Part shown: positions 46,740-56,965 of the stretch, piece by piece
Numbering within the stretch: the first letter of the stretch is position 1
Layout: every line of letters begins with the position of its first letter
Origin: Saccopteryx bilineata
Taxonomy: Eukaryota; Chordata; Mammalia; Chiroptera; Emballonuridae
DNA: 64,000 bases
Assembly: GCF_036850765.1 (NCBI RefSeq)
Contig: NC_089496.1
Location: 99,844,267-99,908,266 of the forward strand
Reading direction: 5' to 3'
Notes under the pieces: generated by a model
Told to the model about the DNA's origin: nothing
Databases searched by the model: none
Seen by the model: the letters and a program-made list of their open reading frames with translations, nothing else
Translations under genes and position numbers: made by a program

Positions 46740-49405
46740 CCTCTGCCAAGACCCCTGTGGCAAGTGAGACGGAATTGGAACAGCTCATAATTTGGGCTTT
46801 TAGCTGTTTTGCTGGCCTGTTAGTGTTTGGTTTTATCTGAGAGCGATTCTGCATTTTAAGGTGTCCTTCCTTGTTGCAAAGATAAATAGAAATTCGGGGA
46901 GAATTGGGCTTTTATTTCCTTCTTCCTCATAAGAACCTATTTGGACCCCTGCCCTCACCTCCATTTCAAGCCTTTCCACCTCCTGCTAAGTCTTTAAAGA
47001 AGAGAAAGGGGCATGAAACAAACAGCAGTGAGAACTCGGTGTGTGTGTGTGTGGGGGGGGGGTTCCTGCGAATGCATTTAGAGAGAAAACCCAACTGTCT
47101 CTGTCTTAACAAGCATGTGTGAGGCCCTACTATCCAGCTATCCGTAAGGAGAACGAGGCATGGCTGTGATTTGCTATTATCCTTTAAACAGACTGAGAAC
47201 CCAGTGACACCTTCAATTCTAATTCTCCTAGCCTTTTTGTTGTTGTTGTTGTTGTTCTCAGTTCCCTGACTTCTCAAAGCAGGACTTTCCCCGAGTAGCT
47301 GGCAGTTTCCAGAATGAGGGGAAGTAGGGAGAAAGCTTCCTAGTGGTTTCCCTGTCCTGCTCTTCCCGGACTTCAAGAACCTGAGGCCCCGTGGAACTCC
47401 TTGGAGTATACTTGGCGAGTGTGGACCATTATAAATGAAATACAAATCAAAGGCATCATTCCACGGGCTCCTTGAGGTTCTTAAACAGAAGAATGTTCTG
47501 ATCACTGAAGCCATTTCAGGGCCTGAAATTAGAAAGTAATAAAAAATATCGCACTCTCCCTGGTGGGTAGGACGTTTAATTGGTTCCCCAGCAGGCGTCC
47601 AGCTGAAATCAGAAACGCTTTACTCTCTCGCTCCCTCTGCTTTGGAAGGACCATGAGCAAACGCGATGGAGAAAGTAAGGAACGAAGTGCAGGGAAACCG
47701 GAAACCGAGAAACAAATGCAGAAATAAAACAGCCCGGGGCTAGAAAGAATAAAGAAAAGAAATGCATCAGCCCCCCACCCCCACCCCAATTTTTTTTAAA
47801 CACAAAACTTTGTTCACAGCACAGGGCCAGATCAGTCACCAAGGCTGTGCATTTAGATTGGCTTGGACCAACGTCTCCATTGAGGGCTTAAGTTATTTTT
47901 TGGATTAAATTGCGGCTGCAGGATGCTCTTCGGGAGAGAATGGACCGTGCTCAGAGTTCTGTTAGGGGTTTGTCTTAATAGTCCGGCCAGATCCCCTGCT
48001 TGGGCTTGGTCCCAGCACCGCTCTCCCTGGCCACCCATTAAACACACGGAATTGCACTGCTCGCTGCGCGATCAGGGGCTGCTCTGCCCTCCGAGCCTGA
48101 TGCTCTGCTGCCACCTTCTGTCCCAGCCGTGGCGCCAAGAGGCTGGGAAACTCCGGGCTGCCCAGAAAACCCGGTGACTGTCCCCTCTGCCTTTGAGAGC
48201 CAGGCCTCGAGGAACCTGCCCACCCCAGGACGTACGAATGTGCCTACGCAGGGAATCAAGGCTTTGGCCCGTTGAAACGGCTTCTTCCAGAACCCACGTC
48301 AGCTTGTTTTACTGGCCTCGCTCCTTCTCTCCCTCCCAGATCTCAGCGTTCCCAGCGGTCGGGGGAAACTGGGAAACGAAGTGGAAGGCAGAGACAGGCC
48401 TTTTTGTTTCCCAACGTCAGCACACTCTTGTCTAAATCACGGCCGAAGACAAATGGGAGGAAGGGGAGGCAAGGAAAAGTGAGATTGAATAGCCGGAAAG
48501 AAGCCCTGACAGCAAGATCTATTGCCCTGTGGAGAGGCATCCCCGGGGGCCAGCAATTGGGAGATATATTTAAAACTCGAGTGGACAAAACATTAGACCC
48601 TTCCCCATAGGGAACAGCTCTGTAGAAGCTCCTGGGACCCAACCCAAGAGAGCTCAGAGGTCCTTCCCAACTCTAATTTTTTATTTTTTTTTTATGATTT
48701 CTCAATTGACTTCCCATTCTATAAAAAGTATTTGGTTGCTGCTAAGGAATCCAACTGCTTTGACATTCGGTTAGAGGTCGGGATGGTTTCAGTATACTTC
48801 CATTTTTGTGCAGCATTAAAAATGCCCTAGTGCCTACTGCCTTTGAGCCAAAGGCAAGCAAATTCACATAAGTAAGCCTATGAATATATATTTTAGGCAG
48901 TGGGTGCGGGAAGTTTGCCCTTGAAACTGACCAGGGCATGACTTTCAGAGTAGCCGTGGCTTTGCTGTATGGCCTCCTTTGGCAAACAGTCTCCAATTTT
49001 GGTTTGTTTGGCTGTTTGTCTCAGAAGTCAGGATAATATCTGAGGTCAGTCGTGAACACTTTGGGAGGACTCTGACGTGGAAGGCATGGCTTCGCTCTGT
49101 GCCTCCATTCTAAGTGCTCCTTCTCTGCATGGACTTGATTCCTCTCCTCTCAGCGTGCAGGCCTGGGCCGGGAGGGGGCGCAAAGGCGAGGGGAGGGTGG
49201 AGAGATGCACGGTCACACCGTTTGCTTGCAGGATCTTCCTCTTTACTATGACTTGGCTCAGCCATCCTCCCGATAATTATTAGGCTCTCATTGATTGCTA
49301 GGCGCTGAGCTAAGAGCTGGTCAAAGTGGAGGTGAGCAAAGACAAAACCAGTGGAGTCCATGGGATAAATCTCTATGGGATAAATCACTTGGTGGCTTTT
49401 GCCTG
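46740..49405. other. unique sequence, partly GC-rich
   Basis: No gene supported. A GT/G-run lies at 47040-47063 and a (TTG)n run at 47238-47257. About 47900-48600 is GC-richer with a few CpGs but not island-like by eye. Stacked frames of 65-110 codons on both strands resemble no known protein. Confidence 0.35.
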
Positions 49406-49409
49406 TTCG

Positions 49410-50325
49410 TAGGGCCCACTTTGGAAGCTCAGATTCTGCGAAGCCTCTTGTGATCGGGCCCCTGTCTCTTCTTTGATCTCATCGTAGCCCTTCCTCCAGG
49501 GCAGGGGTCCCCAAACTTTTTACACAGGGGGCCAGTTTACTGTCCCTCAGACCGTTGGAGGGCCGGACTATAAAAAAAAACAAAACTATGAACAAATCCC
49601 TATGCACACTGCACATATCTTATTTTAAAGTAAAAAAACAAAAAACAATGGGAACAAATACAATATTTAAAATAAAGAACAAGTAAATTTAAATCAACAA
49701 ACTGACCAGTATTTCAATGGGAACTATGGGCCTCCTTTTGGCTAATGAGATGGTCAATGTGCTCCTCTCACTGACCACCAATGAAAGAGGTGCCCCTTCC
49801 AGAAGTGCGGCAGGGCCCGGATAAATGGCCTCAGGGGGCTGCATGTGGCCCGCGGGCCGTAGTTTGGGGACCCCTGCTCCAGGGTCTAATGTACTGGAGG
49901 CTGGGTCTATCTACCCTCATGTCTCTAGTGAGCTCTGTCCCCTCTCATTTCAGTGCCTGCTTTGGTTCTCAGACCAACACACACTAACAGGCCTTCCTCC
50001 TACCCTTCACCTAGTTAATGCTGCTTCTCGTCTCTCAGTTCCCAGCTGAAAGGCCACTTGCACAGAGAAACCTTCCCATGCCTCTTGGCCTAAGTCAGGT
50101 CTCTTGAGTGTGTGTGCTCTCTTGTCCCTTGTCCCATCTCCATCAGAACCCATGGCAAAAGGACAGCTAATGACTCCAGGCCTGGTGGTTACTGTTGATC
50201 TCCCAGAATGTGCTCCATGCAAGTGGGCACCCCGCCTGTCCTGTTGATCTTTGCTTCCCAGGACTGCCCACAGGGCCCTGTTCAGAGTGCTTCTGTCGTG
50301 GCTGAATGAGTGAAGTGCAGGGACA
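49410..50325 (+). repeat. LINE L2 3' region, split by a hAT element
   Basis: On both sides of the hAT at 49502-49876 the order follows L2: 'tctcatttcagtgcctgctt', 'cctcctacccttcacctagt', 'cgtctctcagttcccagct', 'agagaaaccttcccatgcct', then 'ttgctttcccaggactgccc'-like sequence and a terminal 'gtggctgaatgagtgaa'. Diverged, ancient. No intact reading frame for reverse transcriptase. Confidence 0.6.
49502..49876 (+). mobile_element. nonautonomous hAT element (GGGGTCCCCAAACT family), copy 2
   Basis: A 375-bp element with perfect 16-bp terminal inverted repeats and a perfect 8-bp duplication, ctccaggg (49494-49501 and 49877-49884). It closely matches copy 1 at 4899 but has an extra segment of about 35 bp ('ttttggctaatgagatggtc' and neighbours). 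This target site does not have central TA (ctcCAggg), unlike the others. Confidence 0.95.
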
Positions 50326-50427
50326 CCGGAAGGCACAGAGAGCTGTTGCGTCTCGGAAGAGGAGATAATGAATTCCACCTGGGGGGCCTCCCAGAGGAAT
50401 TTACAGCTGAGCTGGATCTCCCCCCCC

Positions 50428-50565
50428 CCAGTTTTATTGAGGTACAGCATTGACCTACAGCACGGTGTAAATTTAAGGCATACTGCATAATGGCTTGACT
50501 TGCATATTTTGTAAAGTGATGGCCACAATAAGTTTAGTTAACATCCATCATCTCACACAGATACA
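50428..50565 (+). repeat. LINE-1 fragment
   Basis: 'agttttattgaggtacagca', 'ttgacctacagcacggtgt', 'aagtgatggccacaataagt', 'ttagttaacatccatcatct' are typical of the terminal regions of mammalian L1M elements. Confidence 0.65.
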
Positions 50566-51297
50566 AAAGAGAGAGAGAGAGAAAGAACATTTTCTTTTTT
50601 CCTTGTGATGAGAACTCTTCGGATGTGCTCTCTTGAACAACTTGAGCTGGCTTTTAAGGACAAATTTAGAGTTTCTATGTTGAGAAGAACCTAGGGGCCA
50701 TTTCTACCGCTGCTGCACCGGTAGTCAGCCTAGGACTGGGCCACCTTTTAATTTCTTTTTACATAATAATATACACCTGTGGTAAGAAACTGAAACACTA
50801 TTGAAATGTATAAATACTAAAAATGACTGTCCTTACTTCCTGGCCACATCTCTGAGGCATAACCACTAGTCACAGTTTTTCCTTCTTCCTGTTTAGACTT
50901 TGTTTCTTTACAACTTTCCCCCAGGGGTGAAATTATTAAAAATAGCATTTTCTTCCACCCACAAGGATGTATCCACACTGTCCCAGCGAAGAACTTCACT
51001 CCTGTTATTTAATCGGGATCTTGGGTAAGTTTGGAGGACTTTGTGGGCCTTTGTTATTTCCTAGGGGCTTTGGAAGATATAGTAGAAGAGATTTGAACAT
51101 TGTTGTAATAAAGCAAGTCTGGCCCACCCCTGAGAAACAGGTTTTGGTGTGACCAAACCTTTTAATAGATACTGTGACTATTGAATTCTGTTCAATGAGG
51201 GGTGAAGAATAAGACATACCAGGGAATCTGGAAAAAAAAAGTGGAAAACGAGGATAGTTTGAATTACATTGATATTCAATAATCCCCAAGTTCAGGG

Positions 51298-51495
51298 AGC
51301 TGACATGCATTGAGTGTCTGGCATTGGATTAAGTGCTTTGCACGTATCTCTTTATTCAGTCTTTTGGATGACCTTGCAAAGTGGGTCTTACTATTATTGT
51401 CCCCAGTTTATTGAGGAGGGAGCTAAGAGAGAATTTACGTTTCTTGCCCCAAGGTCAGAAAAACAAGTATCAGAGCTGAGACCTGAACTCGACAA
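51298..51495 (-). repeat. MIR SINE, reverse
   Basis: 'tggattaagtgctttgcacg', 'ttactattattgtccccagt', 'ttattgaggagggagctaag', 'cagagctgagacctgaactc'. Confidence 0.65.
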
Positions 51496-51594
51496 CTGAG
51501 CATGAGAACAGCAAGCTTCGCCAAGGCTGTTTTGGCCCCTGGCTAAGTCTAAGAGCCAGAAGTTCTAGTTCTCTCTCTTCTTTACTCTGGGAAC

Positions 51595-51720
51595 TGGAAA
51601 TATTGAATTTCTGAGTCTCAGTTTCAACCTTTATAAATGGGGATAATAATGATCATCTCACAGGGTGGCTGGAGCTACTAAATGAGATCACTCCGTGGAA
51701 GTATTGGTTCAACTCTAGCA
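51595..51720 (+). repeat. MIR SINE fragment
   Basis: 'tgagtctcagtttcaacctt', 'ataaatggggataataatga', 'catctcacagggtggctgga'. Confidence 0.65.
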
Positions 51721-52155
51721 CATTCTAGCATTTTCATGAATGCGACTTTGATAATTTCACTGTGGCACTTTTCAAGATGGTTCAGGTTGGCTGAGGGCCC
51801 GGAGAAGAAGAATACTGAGTGAGAGGAAGCACCCGTGTCAAAGTTGGGAGTGGGCGCGTGATAATAACTGTCCTTCCTCCCAAGCTACCCCCTATCTCCA
51901 ACTCCATGGCCATTATTGATGTAGATATGCATCCACTTTTAAAAATTATTTTATTGTCTTTGTCAAGTAATTTAGGCCTATTGTGAAAAGTCAAGTAACA
52001 CAGAAAGTAAAACTAGTCATATTTTTTCAAGGCTCACCTCCGTATTTTAAGGTACTTCATTCTTATTTTTATTCTTGGCATGTGGGTTATAGACTCTCTC
52101 TCACCCAGAACTGAGTTTTACAATAGCATGCAGATACCATCTGCCCCTTACTCTT

Positions 52156-52488
52156 TTTTTTTTCTTAACAGAGACAGAAAGAGTCAGAAAGAGGGATAGA
52201 TAGGAACAGACAGACAGGAATGGAGAGAGATGAGAAGCATTAATCATCAGTTTTTCGTTGTGACACCTTAGTTGTTCATTGATTGCTTTCTCATATGTGG
52301 CTTGACCGGGGGCTACAGCAGACCGAGTAACTAACCCCTTGCTCAAGCCAGCGACCTTGGGTCCAAGCTGGTGAGCTTTTGCTCAAACCAGATGAGCCCA
52401 CGCTCAAGCTGGTGACCTCGGGGTCTCAAACCTGGGTCCTCTGCATCCCAGTTCAACGCTCTATCCACTGCGCCACCGCCTGGTCAGG
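52156..52488 (-). mobile_element. tRNA-derived SINE (CAATCAATGAAC family), reverse, full length
   Basis: Complemented head at 'gcgccaccgcctggtcagg' (ends 52488), B box complement 'ggtctcaaacctgggtcc', the diagnostic 'gttgttcattgattgctttc', then a CT-rich region and a T-run that is the complemented A tail. Flanked by a 15-bp duplication with one mismatch: ctgccccttactctt (52141-52155) and ctgccccctactctt (52489-52503). This is clear evidence of target-primed retroposition. It is less diverged than the copy at 39163. Confidence 0.95.
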
Positions 52489-52509
52489 CTGCCCCCTACT
52501 CTTGCTGAG

Positions 52510-54300
52510 AGAGGAGAGCAGGCAGAGTGAATAAGGAAGGAGACTCTCTCCAAGGAACCAGGTGAGCATTCCCAGCCCCAGTGGATTGGACCGGATTTTT
52601 CTCCTGCTTTGGTTGTTGGTGCTGCTTCAGTACCACGCTGGGGGAAACGCCCTGACAAGTATGTATTTTTCCCCCCTTTAAAAATCCAAACACTCGCAGG
52701 CAATGTAAATATACCTCCTCTCCTGCTCCATGGGCTCTTTCCTCCTGCGAACATGTGTGAAATCTCACACGTACTCGTGCGCACCGAGGCCGATGGATGC
52801 AAGAGGACAAGGCTGTGTTCCATGTGTCTGTGGGAGGTGCAAACCCCGAAAGCCAAATGAGACCAAATGGGAAACTGCAAGACCAGCCCCCTGCCCTCCG
52901 CAGTGCGCTGTCACCTCATCTGGGCTTGCGTCCAGTGAGCAGACCGAGGGGGTCGACCCCGTTTCAGAGCGGGGCTTAGCAAACAGGACGGCTATCCGCA
53001 CCTGACTCGTCCTGCGTCACCAACCCACGGCTCTCTGGAGCCTGACCGCCTGAAAGCCGCTGATCTCTCCCTCCGCCTCTGCTCATCGGCCTTATCTTCC
53101 CTGATGCAGAACAGACGCGTAAGGGACTCAAGTCCGCGGTGGGGAGACAGAGCAGGCCGTCAGCAATTGTTTATCATGGGCTCAGGAGCTGTCTTCCTGG
53201 GTTAAGTTGAGGAAGGTGTGTAGACATCATGGCTTTGGCTGTTTCAACATCTGGGTGGATTTGCTGTCCCAGGGGAGAAAGAGACGCAATCGTAGTAATC
53301 TGTTGTCTATCTCCAGTGCTTTACAGTTTGCTAAGCACTTTCACATTCGTGACCTCCTTTAACCCTCTCAACCACTATAGGGAGGATTCTGTCCTCTCTC
53401 ACGGGGGCGGGGTGGGGCTCCGCAAGGCTGAGTGGTTTGCCTGTTTAAAGATGGGGCGAGGCTTCCTTTGGCCCACGCCCTCCCCTAAACGTGTCTGGAG
53501 GACTCCCTATAACCTGACTTTCTTGGAGCAGAAGATGAACTTGGAGGAATGACCAGAAGCTGCTGGACACCCCCCCCCCCTTCCACATGGCCCCTCTTCT
53601 CTTCCTGTCCCATTTCCAGTTTCCCTCTGGGATCTGTGGGGGAACGGTGTGCCCAGTGCCTGGGGTAGCAGAGAGGCCTCCTTCCCCGCCCTGTGCTGCA
53701 GCCTGTCACGGTCAGAGCAGAAAGTTGACAGTGACTGGCGGCTGACGTGTCCCTTTGTGGACTCTTGGGGAGTAGGCAGCCTGGCATTCATTTTTCGGGC
53801 TGTCCCAGGTGATATTTTTCAAACTAGTTTTTGAAAAACCGAAAAATCAAGTCTGGTTAGTGTCTCACTGTCCCAGAAGGGGTGGCTGTGGGTAGCATCA
53901 GACGAGGTGATCCTGAGTTGCCCCAGGGTAGAAACAATCGCTGAGAGAGAAACATGGTTTCTGACCTGCTGGAATTTGAAGAAGTGACACATAAGAGTTG
54001 TACTGGTCCTTGGTTCCAGCACTCAGGGCTGATCAAAGACCCCAGTGTTTGCTGTGACCCTGGCCACTCATTTCCGCTTGGATTGGGGACCACACACAAG
54101 TGTACAAAATCTTCCTGCAAAAGCTAGTTACTTGGCTGTAATTTGCATAAAATTCTACCAACTGAGATTTGTGTTAAAGTCTTCAACCTCCAACTCTAGA
54201 AAAATCTCACCCTCTTTTCCCACAGCAGGCTTTTCTCCAGCCCCCACTCCCAGTTGTTCATTTCCGCTTCTACCAGAAGTAGCAGGACATGGACCAGAAG
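52510..54300. other. unique sequence without recognised genes
   Basis: A MIR-like fragment may lie at about 53315-53450 ('tgctaagcactttcacattc', 'ccactatagggaggattctg'). A C-run of about 12 lies at 53568-53580. No coding gene supported. Confidence 0.35.
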
Positions 54301-54314
54301 GGTAGTAATATATA

Positions 54315-55597
54315 TCCGGTCTACCGGAAAGTTCTGTCCGTTTTTGGAATAAAACAAAATACAAATTTTTCTTACCGTCAATAAACTTTATTAAATAATA
54401 TAATTGCCATTATTATTAATGATTTCTTGCCAGCGTGAGGGCAATTTGTATATCCCATTTTTGAAAAATGTTTTATCTTTTGATGCGAAAAATTGAACCA
54501 GTGCTTATTTGATATCTTCTTTATTTTTGAATTTTTTGCCCTTCAAAAAATTTGTAAGGACAAAAACAAGTGATAGTTGGAGGATGCTAAGTCCGAGGAA
54601 TATAGTAGATGTGACAGAATTTCCCAGCCTAGTTCTGCAATTTTTTGGCGAGTCCCCAAAGCAGCATGTGGCCTGGCATTATCATGATGCAGTATGATGT
54701 TCTTCCTATTGAACATCGCCGGCCTCTTTTCTTGGACTGCTGTCTTTAAATTATCCAGTTGCTGACAATACTTCTCCGAATTGAGCTTTTTGTTCGGTTT
54801 TAAAAGCTCATAATGTATTGGTCCTCGATTGTCCCACCATATACACAACATTCTCTTATTCAGAGTCAAATTTGGTTTAGAGGTGGAAGGGCTAGGTTTT
54901 CCGGGTTCATAATATGCCCTTCTCCTTACGATGTTTTCGTAGGAAATCCACTTTTCATCCCTAGTTATCATCCGGTTCAAGAAGGGCTCAATTTTGTTCC
55001 GAGCAAGCAGAGATGTGCATATGACTGACTAATCGATCATCCAAATTCTTCTGAATTAATGTGCCACCCATCTTGAATATTTCCACACCAATCCTATCTT
55101 CCGAATATGGTCCGAAATGGTTTGCTGAGCTGAATTAAGCCTTTCTGCGATCTCTGATGTTGTCAGAAAAGGTTCTTGCTCCAACATGGTCTTAACAACA
55201 CTGTCACCGATCAAAGATGGTCGCCCAGAACGTGACTTATCAGAAAGGTCGAAATCACCTGTTTCGAATTTTTTGAACCATCTTCTGCATGTCCTATCAG
55301 AAACTGTACCTTCACCAAATACTTTCAATAAATTTCTATATGCTTCTGTAGCATTTCTTCCTTGTTGAAATTCGTATACAATACAGTGGCATAAATGAAC
55401 TTGATCAATAGCCATGGGTACACTATCGCTTCACACATAAGACTAACGTGAATCAACTTTGTTTTAGTTCATTTGCTACGTCAGTATGTATACATTAAGT
55501 GATAAAAATAGAGAGGCACACATGCGCCAAATAAACATGTGCTTACATGTCGAAACTTGTTGTGATAGAAACGGACAGAACTTTCCGGTAGACCTGA
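54315..55597 (-). mobile_element. full-length mariner element
   Basis: A 1283-bp mariner, the usual length of the family. Terminal inverted repeats of 29 bp match at 28 positions; the shared core includes GGTCTACCGGAAAGTTCTGT. It is flanked by TA duplications at 54313-54314 and 55598-55599, the signature of the Tc1/mariner superfamily. It contains one transposase gene on the reverse strand (54391-55415), decayed by stops and a frameshift. Both ends and the gene are present, so this is a complete copy that died after insertion or was mobilised by another source. Confidence 0.96.
54391..55415 (-). pseudogene. mariner transposase, inactivated
   Basis: The enzyme excises and inserts the element at TA dinucleotides. 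About 341 codons can be followed, the normal mariner length. Codons 1-119 hold the paired helix-turn-helix DNA-binding region that recognises the terminal repeats and run to a WVAH linker (usually WVPHEL). In-frame stops follow at codon 120 (TAA, 55056-55058) and codon 129 (TAG, 55029-55031). The same frame then continues through the catalytic domain. The first Asp is in RDEKW (codon 153) and the second in HHDNARPH (codon 245). The third position, 34 residues on, is Asn (codon 280, in SSNYHLF) where D,D34D enzymes have Asp. A one-base frameshift near 54543 and a further stop at 54505-54507 break the C-terminal part. The start ATG at 55415 agrees with the usual short mariner N-terminus. Four separate lesions make an active protein impossible. 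Confidence 0.95.
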
Positions 55598-55617
55598 TAT
55601 ATTCCTTCTATAGTAAC

Positions 55618-55800
55618 AATAGTAGTGACCCACGCTAAGGACTTTAAAACTTGATCTCATTTAATCCTAAGGCTAATTACTAGGTAGAAATGCATTACTC
55701 TCCCCATTTTACAGATGAGAATACCGAGGCTCCAGGAAGTTCAATAACTTGCCTACAATCATACATTAGCAGGGAGAGATGAGCTCCACACCCAGAACTC
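55618..55800 (-). repeat. MIR SINE, reverse
   Basis: 'tttaatcctaaggctaatta', 'attactctccccattttaca', 'gatgagaataccgaggctcc', 'tcaataacttgcctacaatc'. Confidence 0.7.
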
Positions 55801-55813
55801 TCTCAGTCTAGAT

Positions 55814-55925
55814 CAGCGGTTCTCAACCTGTGGGTCGGAATACATTTCCGATGGCTTTAGGCAACCCCTGTGTTTTGGTCATTGGACTCCCGCCGGGGTC
55901 GTGACCCACAGATTGAGAACCGCTG
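55814..55925 (-). mobile_element. SPIN-like nonautonomous hAT, internally deleted
   Basis: A 112-bp element with terminal inverted repeats CAGCGGTTCTCAACCTGTGG and complement (one mismatch in the right arm) and a perfect 8-bp duplication gtctagat (55806-55813 and 55926-55933), fitting nnnTAnnn. In the reverse orientation the first 75 bases or so follow the SPIN order ('gtgggtcacgacccc', 'cacaggggttgcctaaagcc', 'atcgga') and then jump to the opposite end. It is an extreme deletion derivative of a Buster-type hAT related to SPIN. Attribution to SPIN is from memory. Confidence 0.85.
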
Positions 55926-56452
55926 GTCTAGATCCTTGTGCTTTGGGCCACTGTCCAGTATAGGCTAGAGATTCTCAAGTTCTAGGGACAGCCCGGAGGC
56001 ACTGTTTCTGGTTTGGTCTCCCTTCTCCTCCTGCAAGTCAGATGTTTCTGTGACAGAGCCTGGGAAGCAGGGCCTTCCTCCTGTTGACTCTGGAGTTGGC
56101 ACATTCTGCAGGCAGTAACCCAGCCGCACTGGGGGCTCAGCCCAGACTATAGGAGGCTCCATGCTGGCACTACAGGAAATACAAGCCGTCAAGTGTGCAA
56201 ACCCTGTTTCTTGAACCAACGGTCACCAGAGAAAATGTAGATGCTCATTTAAATTTGCATTCCAGATAAATAATAAATATACTTTTAGGATAAGGTTATC
56301 TCATGATATATTTGGGATATAGTTGCCCTTTTAAAATTATTCCCTCTTTATCTGAAATGTAAATTTAATTGGGCATTCTATATTTTTATTTGTTAAACAT
56401 GTGACATGAGTCTAGTGTCCATGTGTACCTCAAAGATATAATTAATATGGTC

Positions 56453-56545
56453 ATACTACTACTCCTACTACTAATATCATTGTGACCAATAAAATAATAA
56501 TAATTATTACCAATAGTAATAATAAAATAATAATTGTTTTTATTA
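56453..56545 (+). repeat. AT-rich (TAA)n/(TAC)n tract
   Basis: Irregular TACTACT then AATAATAATTATT units. Low complexity. Confidence 0.85.
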
Positions 56546-56652
56546 TAATTATTCTGTGGAATCAACTTGACAGACACTTGAATTAGACATGGCCCAGAAA
56601 GTCTGGGACAAGTAATTGCTTCATATATAGGTGGTGGCTTTTGACTTTGGAC

Positions 56653-56775
56653 TAGTGATTCTTAGTCCTGGCTACACTCTGGAATCATCTAGCAAGCTTT
56701 AAAAGATGCTAATACCTGGGTCCCACCCTAGAGATTCTGGGGATAATTGGTCTGGGGTGTGGACTAGGCAGGAGG
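56653..56775 (+). mobile_element. MER5-like hAT relic
   Basis: 'tagtgattcttagtcctggc', 'ggaatcatctagcaagcttt', 'taatacctgggtcccaccct', 'aattggtctggggtgtggac'. Truncated at the right. Confidence 0.7.
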
Positions 56776-56965
56776 ACAATATACTGACAATGAAAATCCT
56801 TAAATTCCAAGGTCTCATAAATGGCGTGGTTAAATGATGGGACAAGTGTCCCCAAGGGGCAGAGAACTCTATGACTGGGATGGTCCCAGTAGCTTCCGTG
56901 GAGAAACAGGGACAGATGACAGATCAGTCAGATTAAAGTGGCACATCTGAGTAGGAGCAATTTTT

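Noticed and set aside
46966..47514. 182-codon reverse frame
   Set aside because: Includes translated (TTG)n and GT runs; no recognisable domain.
47900..48600. CpG island or promoter
   Set aside because: GC content rises but CpGs are sparse, and no first exon or start signal is recognisable.
50007..50528. 173-codon reverse frame
   Set aside because: Lies antisense across L2 and L1 fragments and has no protein-like features.
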